64,000 bases of DNA from Arcticibacterium sp047623945 (lineage in GTDB: Bacteria; Bacteroidota; Bacteroidia; Cytophagales; Spirosomataceae). Positions within the stretch are counted from its first letter, which is position 1, and each line of letters starts with the position of its first letter. Under the pieces are notes generated by a model that had not been told where the DNA came from, made no database searches, and was given only the letters and a program-made list of their open reading frames with translations. Position numbers and translations under genes: made by a program. This document shows positions 16,852-25,835 of this stretch, one piece after another. The stretch is from positions 11,170-75,169 of the forward strand of contig JBLHOT010000010.1 in NCBI GenBank assembly GCA_047623945.1, in the 5' to 3' direction.

Positions 16852-19833
16852 ATGAAGTATTTAAGTCTACTAGCCCTAAGCATTTTAGTTTCCTGTGAGA
16901 AACCAAATTCGACCTATTTGGACCAAAGGCCCGAACTTCAAAAAGCTCTGTCTGACTTTGAAGTCATGGATGGATTTAACATTGAAATAGTAGCCGCAGA
17001 ACCTTTAATTTCAGATCCGGTTGCCATGGAAATTGACGAAAAAGGAGATTGGTATGTAGCTGAAATGCCTGGCTATCCTTTGGATTTAACGAAAACAGGA
17101 AAAATTAAAAAACTAATAGACACGGATGGGGATGGGTTCCCGGATAAAAGCGAAATCTATGCTGACAGCCTTACGTTACCTATGGGATTAATGAAATGGG
17201 AAAATGGATTCTTAGTGGCTGATGCTCCAGACGTGCTTTATCTGGAGGATAAGAACAACGATGGCAAAGCCGAAATCAGAAAGCCCATGATTACAGGTTT
17301 CTCTCTTTCTAATCCGCAACACAATATGAACACACCAAAATTCGGTGTTGATAATTGGATATACGTAGCTCACTCTGGTGCCATAAATTCTTTTGCTTAT
17401 GAACATATCTTTAACGACAAGGGCTCTATAATAAAATTTCCTAATAAACAGAATTCACCAAGCTTAGCAAGAAATGCAGATGGAAGGAATGTACGTTTTA
17501 AACCTAACACAGTAGAGCTAGAAAAACTATCCGGCGAATCACAATATGGCCATACTACCGACCCATGGGGACATCGATTTTATACAGACAATGCCAATCA
17601 CCTTTTCCATGAAGTTATGGATGCTCGATATGTCAATGCAAATCCTAATTTGGCCATAGAGGAAGCCATGGAAAAGTTTTCAGACCATGGTAACGCAGCT
17701 AAAGTTTTTCCGATTACAGAAAACCCAAATCATCAACTTCTGACCGATGTTGGCCAAATTACGTCAAGTTGTGGCATCACTTGGTACGATGGAGGAGCCT
17801 TTGGTGCAGAATTTGAAAAAACCACCCTTATTGGGGAACCTGTTCACAACCTGGTACATATAGACCACATTGAAAGCGAGGGAGCCACCTTTACGGGGAA
17901 AAGGGTATTAGAAAATAAGGAGTTTTTAGCTTCAAAAGACCCTTGGTTTCGGCCAGTTTTTTTCTATGTAGGACCTGATGGAGCATTGTATGTGGTGGAT
18001 TATTACCGCCAAATAGTGGAGCACCCCGAATGGATGAGTGATGAAGTGAATGAAAGTGGAGCTTTGTATGAAGGCACAAAAAAGGGGCGTATTTATAGAA
18101 TAACACCAAAAAGGGGCCTAAAAATGGACTGGATGAGTGCTTTAAACTTATCTGAAAAAACCACTCAAGAATTGGCAGAGCTTTTAAATCATAAAAATGG
18201 ATGGTATAGAAGAACTGCCCAGCGACTTCTTTTTCAAAGAGATGATCATTCCGTGGCTTCAATACTTCATAAAGTTCTTGAAGAAAATAACGAAGAGGCC
18301 AAGATTCCTGCCTTATGGCTTCTACATGACTGGAAGGAGCTAAACAGTAATGATTTAACTTTTGCTTTAACTGCCAAAGAATCGGGAGTAAGAGAAAATG
18401 CTTTGCAATTAATTGATAGGGCTTGGTCAGACCCCGAATTTCAAACAGAAGAACTAAAATCAGCTTTGTTAAAAACAGCCAATGATCCAAGCGAAAGGGT
18501 TAGGTTTCAATGGCTTTGCTCCTCTGCGTTTTTTAATTTCCCTGGCATTGAAGAATCAAAATCTACTATTCTAAAGAATGACGTCGAAGATAATTGGGTA
18601 GGGATTGCGGCTATTGCTGCTTCCTCTGGTTCTGAAGAAACATTATTCCAAAATGCAGTCAGAGATTTTGGATCAGAGGCTTCAGAGAATAAAAGTTTAT
18701 TTTTCGCTCATACAGCTGCCACTCTGTATAAAAAAGGAGATTTAGGGCTGATATCGAAGATTCTCCAGAAAAGTGAAGACTCTAATAGTTGGTGGCAAGC
18801 TGCTATGCTATCCGGTTTGTCTAAAATTCAAGAGTATAGTTCACCGAATACGCTAACGAAATCTGAACAAGAGCAACTTTTATCTAGGTTTCTAGAAACG
18901 CAAAACCAAGATCTTCGAAAAAGTATCATTAGCGTTTTTGATGTGAATAAAGTTTCCAAAGAATTGAATATTAATTTAATCTATGCCAAAATGAATGAGG
19001 ATATCGATTTCCAAATTGATGGAATGAGTTTACTCTCTACTTTAGGCGACGCCAAAATCAAGGATAAAGTCCTTAAAAACATACTTGCCTCGGAAGATGA
19101 AAAACTCCAATTAGCTAGCCTAAAGGCTCTACCTAGCACATTAAACGAATCCGAACTAGCCCTTATAAATAAGAAATATTCGGTATTAACAAGGTCCTCA
19201 AAAAAGGCTTGGGTGAGTTACTTATTGGAAAATAAGGACAAAGTATCAGAATTAATTAGACAGGTAGAATTGGGCAAAATTCCAAAAGCAGATTTAGAGT
19301 GGCCACAAATAGTTGATTTGATGAATTATTATGACACCAATATTAGAAATTACGCTAGAGAAGTATTCGCTATTAACGAAGACCGTAAAGCTGTGCTTCA
19401 AAACTATTTGCCCGCGGCCAACATGAAAGGTAATGCTCAAAATGGTAAAAAAATATTTGAACAAAACTGTGCCATTTGCCATCAAATAGACGGTAAAGAT
19501 GGTATAGATTTTGGGCCCGACTTAGCTACGCTTAAAAGCAGAAGTAAGCATTCAATCATTACCGAAATAATTAATCCGAATAATTCGATAGCAGATAAAT
19601 ATGGTCAATGGAAAATAGAAACAATTGACGGCGATCATTTATCAGGTATTATTACTTCTGAAAACGAAAATTCGATAAGCTTGAAAACGCTTGGTGGGAA
19701 AACTGAAAACATTGTAAAAACGGCTATTAAATCTCGCCAAATAGCAAGGCTCTCTGCTATGCCAAATGGTTTAGAAGGAGCCATTTCCCCAAAAGAAATG
19801 GCCGATGTTTTGGCTTTGATAAAAGGAGAATAA
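16852..19833 (+). CDS. PVC-type membrane-bound dehydrogenase with HEAT-like repeats and cytochrome c domain
   Basis: 993 residues; lipoprotein signal with Cys at residue 15 (LSILVSCEKP). Residues 30-420 form the soluble-dehydrogenase-like beta propeller typical of TIGR02604, including a calcium-loop-like DTDGDGFPDKSE. Residues 430-850 are helical repeats of HEAT type (for example NGWYRRTAQRLLFQ). The C-terminal part is the Pirellula/Verrucomicrobium-type haem domain (TIGR02603): CAICH haem site followed by FGPDL and NPNNSIADKY. Such proteins are thought to oxidise sugars outside the cytoplasm and pass electrons to a bound haem c; the substrate is not known. It follows the helical lipoprotein closely and precedes, after 298 bases, a second operon with a related enzyme. 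Confidence 0.85.
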   Translation: MKYLSLLALSILVSCEKPNSTYLDQRPELQKALSDFEVMDGFNIEIVAAEPLISDPVAMEIDEKGDWYVAEMPGYPLDLTKTGKIKKLIDTDGDGFPDKSEIYADSLTLPMGLMKWENGFLVADAPDVLYLEDKNNDGKAEIRKPMITGFSLSNPQHNMNTPKFGVDNWIYVAHSGAINSFAYEHIFNDKGSIIKFPNKQNSPSLARNADGRNVRFKPNTVELEKLSGESQYGHTTDPWGHRFYTDNANHLFHEVMDARYVNANPNLAIEEAMEKFSDHGNAAKVFPITENPNHQLLTDVGQITSSCGITWYDGGAFGAEFEKTTLIGEPVHNLVHIDHIESEGATFTGKRVLENKEFLASKDPWFRPVFFYVGPDGALYVVDYYRQIVEHPEWMSDEVNESGALYEGTKKGRIYRITPKRGLKMDWMSALNLSEKTTQELAELLNHKNGWYRRTAQRLLFQRDDHSVASILHKVLEENNEEAKIPALWLLHDWKELNSNDLTFALTAKESGVRENALQLIDRAWSDPEFQTEELKSALLKTANDPSERVRFQWLCSSAFFNFPGIEESKSTILKNDVEDNWVGIAAIAASSGSEETLFQNAVRDFGSEASENKSLFFAHTAATLYKKGDLGLISKILQKSEDSNSWWQAAMLSGLSKIQEYSSPNTLTKSEQEQLLSRFLETQNQDLRKSIISVFDVNKVSKELNINLIYAKMNEDIDFQIDGMSLLSTLGDAKIKDKVLKNILASEDEKLQLASLKALPSTLNESELALINKKYSVLTRSSKKAWVSYLLENKDKVSELIRQVELGKIPKADLEWPQIVDLMNYYDTNIRNYAREVFAINEDRKAVLQNYLPAANMKGNAQNGKKIFEQNCAICHQIDGKDGIDFGPDLATLKSRSKHSIITEIINPNNSIADKYGQWKIETIDGDHLSGIITSENENSISLKTLGGKTENIVKTAIKSRQIARLSAMPNGLEGAISPKEMADVLALIKGE

Positions 19834-19904
19834 AGCGGAACGAGACTGCTTACGAAAGCGAAATGTTTAAAGAATGTATGTCCTGCCTAAGCCTTAAGCT
19901 TTGA
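19833..19904 (+). pseudogene. Remnant of a second copy of the helical lipoprotein's C-terminal end
   Basis: Starting at the last base of the dehydrogenase stop codon, one frame reads NETAYESEMFKECMS and ends SLKL followed by TGA (19902-19904). The intact lipoprotein ends DDTQYESQVIKECMSYVEYKLK at 16841. Shared residues YES, KECMS and a Lys-Leu end, and the shared 16-base run TTAAAGAATGTATGTC, show that this is a leftover of a paralogue. The rest of that copy is gone. It implies that the lipoprotein gene was once duplicated around the dehydrogenase gene. Confidence 0.65.
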
Positions 19905-20071
19905 TAAACTTTAGGCCGCGGCCAAAGGAAAATAGACTGGTTATATATTTTACAATATAAGAACCACTTTATCAAACAAATAAATAACTCCTTTGGATAT
20001 TTTAATAAATTTTAATAATTAAGAATTTAGCGTTTCGTCTACTTTTTAGGCTCAAAAGCTGACAAATCAGG

Positions 20072-20102
20072 TTTTATATAGGGTTTTCTAGACTTATATT
20101 TG
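20072..20102 (+). promoter_or_regulatory. Candidate promoter of the DUF1080 operon
   Basis: A perfect -7 box TATATTTG lies at 20095-20102; 19 bases before it, TTTT at 20072-20075 is one base from the -33 TTTG. The start codon of the first gene is 30 bases downstream. Both consensus and spacing fit the known Bacteroidota promoter. Confidence 0.5.
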
Positions 20103-20131
20103 ACATTCCATTTTAGAAAATACTTTAACAT

Positions 20132-21940
20132 ATGAAAAAAAATGCTCTCGGGCTACTCCTTCTTGGGAGTGCCAATCTCCTATTTGCTCAGGAAAAAATC
20201 TTATCTGATGACCTCTCTGGGTTTTCATGTAAAGAAAAAAATTGGAGTATTGTAGGTGCTGCCACAGCCAACCCTTTCCTTGACAACAATCTTGAAACTA
20301 CAGCTGGTAAAGGCGTACTGGTCAATATTCATGAACACGGTAAATATGGTTCTCAGTATGAATTGGTCTCTGACTTTACGCATGGCGACCTTGATATCTC
20401 TTTTGACTTCATGATGGCAAAAGGCTCTAATTCGGGCATTTATCTTCAAGGAAACTACGAGATTCAACTCTTTGATAGCTGGGGAACGAAAAGCCCTATT
20501 TACGGAGACTGCGGAGGTATTTACCAAAGGTGGGACGAAAGTAAGCCCGAAGGCCAAAAAGGCTATGAAGGATACGCCCCAAGAATAAATGCGGCCAAAG
20601 CCCCTGGCTTATGGCAGCATATGGACATATCTTTTCAAGCCGCAAAGTTTGACGCTAAAGGAAACAAGACGGCTAACGCCCAAATGCTTTCTATTAAACT
20701 CAACGGCATGTTGATTCATGAAAATGTAGAGCTTTCTGGTGTAACTAGAGGTGCTATGACCGCTAAAGATGTAGCAAAAGGTCCTCTTAGACTTCAAGGA
20801 GATCATGGTTCTTTGGCAATAAAAAACATCATTATTAGCAACTTTGACAAGCCTATTGCTAGCCTAAATAACTTATCGTATGCTGTTTCTTATGCTCCGT
20901 ATGACCCAAGTGCAGACCCTAAAAACTTGGCCATTGACGATTCTGGAGAATTAAAGGAGCTTTCATGGGAGTTCATGAAACAACCTAACGAATACGCTTA
21001 TACTATTAAAGGAGATTTCATTGCTCCTGCAGATGGAAAATATACATTCAATCAGTTTTCTTCAGCCAATAATACATTGAGTATTGATGGTAAAGAGATA
21101 TTAGACAACAAGTATACAGGTCCAAATGACGAGAGAACTGGTGAAATAGAGCTGAAAGCAGGAAAACATACTTTAGCGATTTATAATGCTAAATATGATG
21201 GATGGATGAGTCCAACACTTGGCCTTTTAGTGACAGGCCCTGGTTTTAGAAAAGTAGCTCTTCACTCTCCAAGCTCTATGTTTGGAAATAAAGCTTCTGA
21301 CCCAATTTTGATTGATGCGAAAACCAATACAAACCTTAGAAGTTTTATGGATTTTGACAATGGTGATAAACGCATCAGAATTGTTCACGCCATCAGCGTA
21401 GGTACACCTGAAAACATTCACTTCACGTATGACCTTGACAAAGGAGCTTTGCTTCAATTTTGGAGAGGAGACTTCCTGGACGCTACCCCAATGTGGGATA
21501 GCAGAGGAGATGGTTCTTCCAGACCAAGAGGTTCATTAACGCAATTGAGCAATGATTTGACGCTGGCTAAAACGGTTTTGGCCTGGCCAAAAGACACCTT
21601 AGGCACTAGTTACAAACCAAAAGGCTACACCATAGATGACAACAACATGCCAACTTTCGTTTACGAAATTTATGGCTCTAAGGTTAGTGATAAAATCAGA
21701 GTTAAAGACGGAAAAAACTTTGAAAGAACTATTACAGTAGACGGCTCAAAAGATTTGTTTGCCAAACTAACAAGTGCTTCGAAAATTGAAAAAGTGACTG
21801 ACAACCTATATGCTATTGATAATAAAAGCTGGTACATAAAATTAGACCCGAATGCTTATGTTATTATTAGTACCAATGGCAATAAAAAAGAGCTAACGGT
21901 TGCGGTTAAAGACAAGTTGACTTACGAGCTATTATTTTGA
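20132..21940 (+). CDS. DUF1080 (3-keto-glycoside hydrolase-type) protein with PA14 domain
   Basis: 602 residues with a signal peptide (LLLGSANLLFAQ). Residues 22-232 form a DUF1080 jelly roll: DISFDFMMAKGSNSGIYLQG, IQLFDSWGTKSPIYGDCGG and RLQGDHGSLAIKNI are all hallmarks of this laminarinase-like fold, members of which cleave 3-keto-glycosides. Residues 270-370 resemble a PA14 sugar-binding domain (GKYTFNQFSSANNTLSIDGK). The last 230 residues, with HFTYDLDKGALLQFWRGDFLD, form a beta domain often found with PVC-type dehydrogenases. First gene of a three-gene operon whose other members are a dehydrogenase-cytochrome and a TIM-barrel isomerase, which supports a role in oxidised-sugar breakdown outside the cytoplasm. 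The exact substrate is unknown. Confidence 0.85.
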   Translation: MKKNALGLLLLGSANLLFAQEKILSDDLSGFSCKEKNWSIVGAATANPFLDNNLETTAGKGVLVNIHEHGKYGSQYELVSDFTHGDLDISFDFMMAKGSNSGIYLQGNYEIQLFDSWGTKSPIYGDCGGIYQRWDESKPEGQKGYEGYAPRINAAKAPGLWQHMDISFQAAKFDAKGNKTANAQMLSIKLNGMLIHENVELSGVTRGAMTAKDVAKGPLRLQGDHGSLAIKNIIISNFDKPIASLNNLSYAVSYAPYDPSADPKNLAIDDSGELKELSWEFMKQPNEYAYTIKGDFIAPADGKYTFNQFSSANNTLSIDGKEILDNKYTGPNDERTGEIELKAGKHTLAIYNAKYDGWMSPTLGLLVTGPGFRKVALHSPSSMFGNKASDPILIDAKTNTNLRSFMDFDNGDKRIRIVHAISVGTPENIHFTYDLDKGALLQFWRGDFLDATPMWDSRGDGSSRPRGSLTQLSNDLTLAKTVLAWPKDTLGTSYKPKGYTIDDNNMPTFVYEIYGSKVSDKIRVKDGKNFERTITVDGSKDLFAKLTSASKIEKVTDNLYAIDNKSWYIKLDPNAYVIISTNGNKKELTVAVKDKLTYELLF

Positions 21941-21959
21941 TGTTAAAAGACTTAGATAA

Positions 21960-23879
21960 ATGAAAAAAATACAAATATTACTTTTAAGTCTCTTCTGCTT
22001 CTCTTTGCAAGCTCAAGAGTCTCCAAAAGAGGAAGATTTCTACAAGATTGTTACGCCTCCTGTTCCTGAAGGAATACTTTTAGAGGTAGGTGGTGTATGT
22101 ACATTGCCAAATGGCTCTGTAGCTGTTTCAACCAGAAGAGGTGATGTATGGATTCTGGAAAACCCACTTAGCAGAAAGCCCTATTACAAGCTATTTGCTT
22201 CTGGTCTGCATGAGATTCTTGGTTTAGAATACAGAGATGGCTCTTTCTATTGCGTTCAACGTGGAGAGCTTACCAAACTAACCGACGAAAACGGAGATGG
22301 TAAAGCAGACCGATATGAAACCGTAAGTGCTTGGCCTGTTTCTGGTCATTATCATGAATATTCGTTTGGGCCGAAATTTGCTCCAGACGGCAGTTTCTTT
22401 GTCAGTGGAAACGTAGCCTTCGGAAATGAAGAATGGTGGAGAGGTGAAGCTAGAGTACCTGGTAGAGGTTCTGTTTTTAAAGTTTTTCCTGATGGCCATA
22501 GAGAAGAGTGGGCTACCGGAATGCGTTCGCCTGCCGGTTTAGGAATAATTGACGGTGAATTATTTTATGCAGATAACCAAGGCGACTGGATGGGTTCTGG
22601 TGGGATTTGGCATTTAAAAAAAGGTGCTTTTACTGGTCACCCTGCAAGTTTAGCCTGGACGAATGAAGACTCGCCTACAAAACTAACCGAAGAGCAATTT
22701 TTTGCTGAACGCGATAACAGAAAAGTAAGAAACGCCGCTGGTACCTATATCAAACCAGAAAACGTAGTAAACGAAACGCCAGACATGCTTTGGCAGCTTA
22801 AAGAAAAATATCCGCAGGTTCAGACGCCCGTAGTTTGGCTTCCTCATGGTATCCTTGGTATTTCTAATTCTGAATTGATAAAAGACGATACTAAAGGTTC
22901 TTTTGGTCCATTTAGCAATCAGGTTTTCATAGGTGACCAAGGGCAGTCTAAAATCATGAGAGTATTCATGGAGAAAATCAATGGTGAATACCAAGGTGCC
23001 GCCTGGGACTTCAGAAGTGGTTTTCAATCTGGTGTGATGAGAATGGACTGGGCCAAAGACGGTTCTCTTTTTGTGGGAGAAACTAACCGTGGATGGGGTT
23101 CTGCTGGTGATGCTAACCAAGGCTTCCAAAGATTAGTATGGAATGGTAAAATGCCATTTGAAATGCTAACCGTTAAGGCCATGCCTGATGGTTTTGAAGT
23201 AGAATTCACTTTACCTGTTGATAGAAAATCTGCTGAAGATTTAGCTTCTATCTCTGCGTCCAGCTTTAATTACAAGCACCACCCAGCCTACGGCTCACCT
23301 CCTATTTTCAGAGAAGACCTAAACATCAAAGGTGTAAGACTTTCTGCCGATGGCAAAAAAATGAGAATAGTGCTAGACGGACTAAGAAAGTACTTTGTTC
23401 ATGAATTGAACCTTAACGGCATTAGAGCCGCAGGTACGTACTATTCTCTAATTCACCCTACGGTATATTACACTTTAAATAATATTCCTGCCGGAGAAAA
23501 GATGTCAACATCTGATTTAAAAACAACGGATTCTGGAAAAGACAAACCTTCGTCTGCTTCTAAAATAGTGAAGAAGTTAGTTTCTCCAGATGGTCAAGGT
23601 CAAGCTAAGGCTTCTGCCACTGCTCCGACCTTTGACGAAGTAAAACCGTTGTTACAAAAGCATACGTGTTTAGCATGCCACTCTCAAGACAAAAAAGTGA
23701 TTGGTCCTGCATTTAAGGACATTGCTAAAAGGAAATATAGTGATGAGAAAATGGCTCAATTGATAGCTGTTCCTCAGCCAAAAAACTGGCCTGACTATGC
23801 CACACCAATGGCTCCTATGCCTCATGTGCCTAAAGCAGATGTATTGAAAATAGCGAGTTATATTAATGGATTGCGTTAG
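21960..23879 (+). CDS. Exported sugar dehydrogenase-like beta propeller fused to cytochrome c
   Basis: 639 residues with a signal peptide ending SLQAQ. The first 400 residues are a six-bladed propeller of the glucose/sorbosone dehydrogenase kind: GLHEILGLEYRDGSFYCVQR, then the calcium-like loop DENGDGKADRYETV, and GHYHEYSFGPKFAPDG. A linker rich in Ser, Lys and Thr (about residues 515-555) leads to a c-type cytochrome with haem site CLACH and the distal Met in ATPMAPMPHVP. It begins 19 bases after the DUF1080 gene. It should oxidise a sugar or accept electrons outside the cytoplasm. It is related to, but much shorter than, the 993-residue protein just upstream. Confidence 0.87.
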   Translation: MKKIQILLLSLFCFSLQAQESPKEEDFYKIVTPPVPEGILLEVGGVCTLPNGSVAVSTRRGDVWILENPLSRKPYYKLFASGLHEILGLEYRDGSFYCVQRGELTKLTDENGDGKADRYETVSAWPVSGHYHEYSFGPKFAPDGSFFVSGNVAFGNEEWWRGEARVPGRGSVFKVFPDGHREEWATGMRSPAGLGIIDGELFYADNQGDWMGSGGIWHLKKGAFTGHPASLAWTNEDSPTKLTEEQFFAERDNRKVRNAAGTYIKPENVVNETPDMLWQLKEKYPQVQTPVVWLPHGILGISNSELIKDDTKGSFGPFSNQVFIGDQGQSKIMRVFMEKINGEYQGAAWDFRSGFQSGVMRMDWAKDGSLFVGETNRGWGSAGDANQGFQRLVWNGKMPFEMLTVKAMPDGFEVEFTLPVDRKSAEDLASISASSFNYKHHPAYGSPPIFREDLNIKGVRLSADGKKMRIVLDGLRKYFVHELNLNGIRAAGTYYSLIHPTVYYTLNNIPAGEKMSTSDLKTTDSGKDKPSSASKIVKKLVSPDGQGQAKASATAPTFDEVKPLLQKHTCLACHSQDKKVIGPAFKDIAKRKYSDEKMAQLIAVPQPKNWPDYATPMAPMPHVPKADVLKIASYINGLR

Positions 23880-23922
23880 TGCTCCAGAATGATTAAATTT
23901 AAAAGAACCCAATTGAAATAAA

Positions 23923-24819
23923 ATGGAAGATAAAACTACAAGAAGAAACGTCATAAAAGCCATAGGTACGGTAGCAGCAACCTCTTTATCTGGTGTGGCA
24001 ATGGCAGGTAATAGTTTCGTAGAGACTAAGCCAGAGCTCAAAAATAACATAAAACACTCTGTATGCAGGTGGTGTTATTCCAGCATTGATTTTGAAGAAT
24101 TATGCCAAGGCGTGAAGGCTATAGGTATGGCTTCTATTGAACTTACCGGTCCAGAAGAGTGGCCTGTTTTGAAAAAATACGGTTTAACAGCCGCCATTGG
24201 TTGGGGAGACTGGCCAAAAGGTATGGGACTTCATAACTTCTTTGCCAATCCTAAAAACGATGATACACTTGTAGCTTTTTATGAAGATTTAATTCCTCAA
24301 GCAGCAGCAGCAGGGCTTACTCAGCTTATTTGTTTTTCGGGCAATAGAAATGGCATGAATGATTATGTAGGCATGATGAATTGTGCTAATGTTATCAGGA
24401 GGATTATTCCAACAGCAGAAAAACACAACATCATATTATCCATGGAGCTACTAAGCTCTAGAGATAGCCATAGAGATTATATGTGTGATCATATAGACTG
24501 GGGTGTTTCTTTATGTGAAATGGTTAATTCTGAGCATTTCAAACTGCTTTATGACATTTTCCATATGCAGAGTATGCATGGCGACCACATTAGAAATATA
24601 AGAACCTACGGTAAGTATATCAGTCATTATCACACGGGTGGTATGCCAGGCCGAAAGGAGATAGATGAAACACAAGAGATCTACTATCCTGCCGTAGTGA
24701 AAGCTTTGATAGAGTCTGGTTATAAGGGTTATTTAGGCCAAGAGTTTATTCCTACACCTAAAGACAAGGCAGGAATGCTGGCCTCTCTAGAAAGATGTGT
24801 TAGGATTTGTGACGTTTGA
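23923..24819 (+). CDS. Exported hydroxypyruvate isomerase-like TIM-barrel enzyme
   Basis: 298 residues. The start MEDKTTRRNVIKAIGTVAAT is a twin-arginine signal, and the mature part is a xylose-isomerase-like TIM barrel (PF01261): SIELTGPEEWPVLKKYGL, LSMELLSSRDS, KLLYDIFHMQSMHGD (metal-binding Asp and His) and GYKGYLGQEFIPT with the last Glu ligand. The nearest known enzymes are hydroxypyruvate isomerases, but in exported sugar operons such barrels often isomerise, epimerise or cleave keto-sugars. Export through Tat would place it with the DUF1080 and dehydrogenase proteins. It is the last gene before a strong terminator. Confidence 0.84.
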   Translation: MEDKTTRRNVIKAIGTVAATSLSGVAMAGNSFVETKPELKNNIKHSVCRWCYSSIDFEELCQGVKAIGMASIELTGPEEWPVLKKYGLTAAIGWGDWPKGMGLHNFFANPKNDDTLVAFYEDLIPQAAAAGLTQLICFSGNRNGMNDYVGMMNCANVIRRIIPTAEKHNIILSMELLSSRDSHRDYMCDHIDWGVSLCEMVNSEHFKLLYDIFHMQSMHGDHIRNIRTYGKYISHYHTGGMPGRKEIDETQEIYYPAVVKALIESGYKGYLGQEFIPTPKDKAGMLASLERCVRICDV

Positions 24820-24840
24820 TATCAAGAATTGAATTTCAAA

Positions 24841-24873
24841 AAGCGGAGAGTCGGAAGGCTCTTCGCTTTTTTT
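24841..24873 (+). terminator. Rho-independent terminator of the DUF1080 operon
   Basis: Ten-base arms AAGCGGAGAG (24841-24850) and CTCTTCGCTT (24859-24868) with one G-U pair, 8-base loop, then a run of T to 24873. It lies 22 bases after the isomerase stop codon. Confidence 0.85.
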
Positions 24874-25050
24874 ATGCTTTCACTTCTAAAGAAAAAGAAG
24901 CCTCGTCTAAACTTGTGCCATAGGTCTATTTGACATGCCTCTTAATGCCATTATTAGCTCCAATTTTGAAGACCGCCAGTCTCTTTTACAAGCTTATCTT
25001 CCAAGTAGGAAAGCTTAAAACCTGAGTTCGATGCAAGAACAGCCTTTGAA

Positions 25051-25096
25051 GCTCCCGAGGAGCGATATATAGGTAGCGAGGGGTAAAACCCCTCGC
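25051..25096. repeat. Double-hairpin palindromic element
   Basis: Two adjacent perfect hairpins: GCTCC-CGA-GGAGC at 25051-25063 and GCGAGGGG-TAAAA-CCCCTCGC at 25076-25096, joined by GATATATAGGTA. The general form resembles the dispersed palindromic elements with a GATATAT core that are common in Bacteroidota genomes and are thought to be moved by REP-associated transposases. Only one copy is in this window, so dispersal is not shown. It sits in a 330-base gap (24874-25203) that otherwise holds nothing recognisable. Confidence 0.5.
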
Positions 25097-25203
25097 AAAT
25101 GTGTTAGAAAGTGCTCTAGTTTGGCGGAATTTTAGTCTATAAAGCCAAAATCGTGACAAACTTATCATTAAGGTGCTTAAGGTTAGTGAGTTAACTAGTT
25201 TCC

Positions 25204-25762
25204 TTATGTCCAACTCAGGTTTAAAGTATCCGCTTTATTTACCCACGATCCTACCCATTCGTAGCTGTCTTCTTTAATGTCTGCAAAAGTTATCCTATAG
25301 TAACCATCCATGCCTTTGGGAGCTTTTTGGTCCTTAAAAAGGACAATATCTCCATTATCTATTTTTCCTCCAGTCCAAGATCTCAAAATAGGAGAAGGCT
25401 TTAAGTTAGCATAATAATGTACTCGTCAAGTGAGACTATCAGTATCATAAACTTGGATACTTCCAGAATGGGAGCCCTCTGGCTTAAGCGTTTCATCCTG
25501 TACAGCCAATCCATTCATGATATACTTCTATCTCCATATAATCTCTTCTGGACTGTTCCATTCTTGAGCCTTATTTTTGGTATAGGAGGGACAGTTAAAC
25601 TTGCCAAAAAAATGGCCAAAATTGGCCAAAATCTATTAACTCACCTGGAGCAGAAGGGTTTAGTTTTCCATAAGGATCACTCTGAGAGATATCGTAAGGT
25701 TAATCTTGGGCAAACAATAACTGGGATGAACATAGGAATAAAAGACGTATCAGCTTTTTGAT
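25204..25762 (-). pseudogene. Multiply broken exported protein (DUF1579-like lipocalin fold)
   Basis: Read on the minus strand the sequence gives a decayed gene of about 186 codons. It begins with IKKLIRLLFLCSSQLLFAQD, a signal peptide whose ATG has become ATC (25760-25762). Next come a stop (TAA), SDPYGKLNPSAPGELIDFGQ, a frameshift, FGKFNCPSYTKNKAQEWN, a second stop (TAG) in WR-KYIMNGLAVQDE, YDTDSLT followed by a third stop (TGA, probably from TGG), then RSWTGGKIDNGDIVLFKDQK and YEWVGSWVNK up to the end. The pattern GLAVQD, SWTGGK and GMDGYYRITF resembles exported lipocalin-like DUF1579-type proteins. At least five lesions make it clearly dead. Confidence 0.75.
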
Positions 25763-25835
25763 GGTTTCAGTATCTTGATGTCAAATAGTGAAGTTTAGCA
25801 AATAGACACCCCTCTTATTGTAAAGTCCCATTTGC

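Noticed and set aside
24986..25213. 75-codon minus-strand frame across the double hairpin
   Set aside because: It merely reads through the palindromes and shows no protein family features.
25417..25761. 114-codon plus-strand frame
   Set aside because: It lies opposite the pseudogene at 25204-25762, whose readable minus-strand protein pattern is far better evidence.
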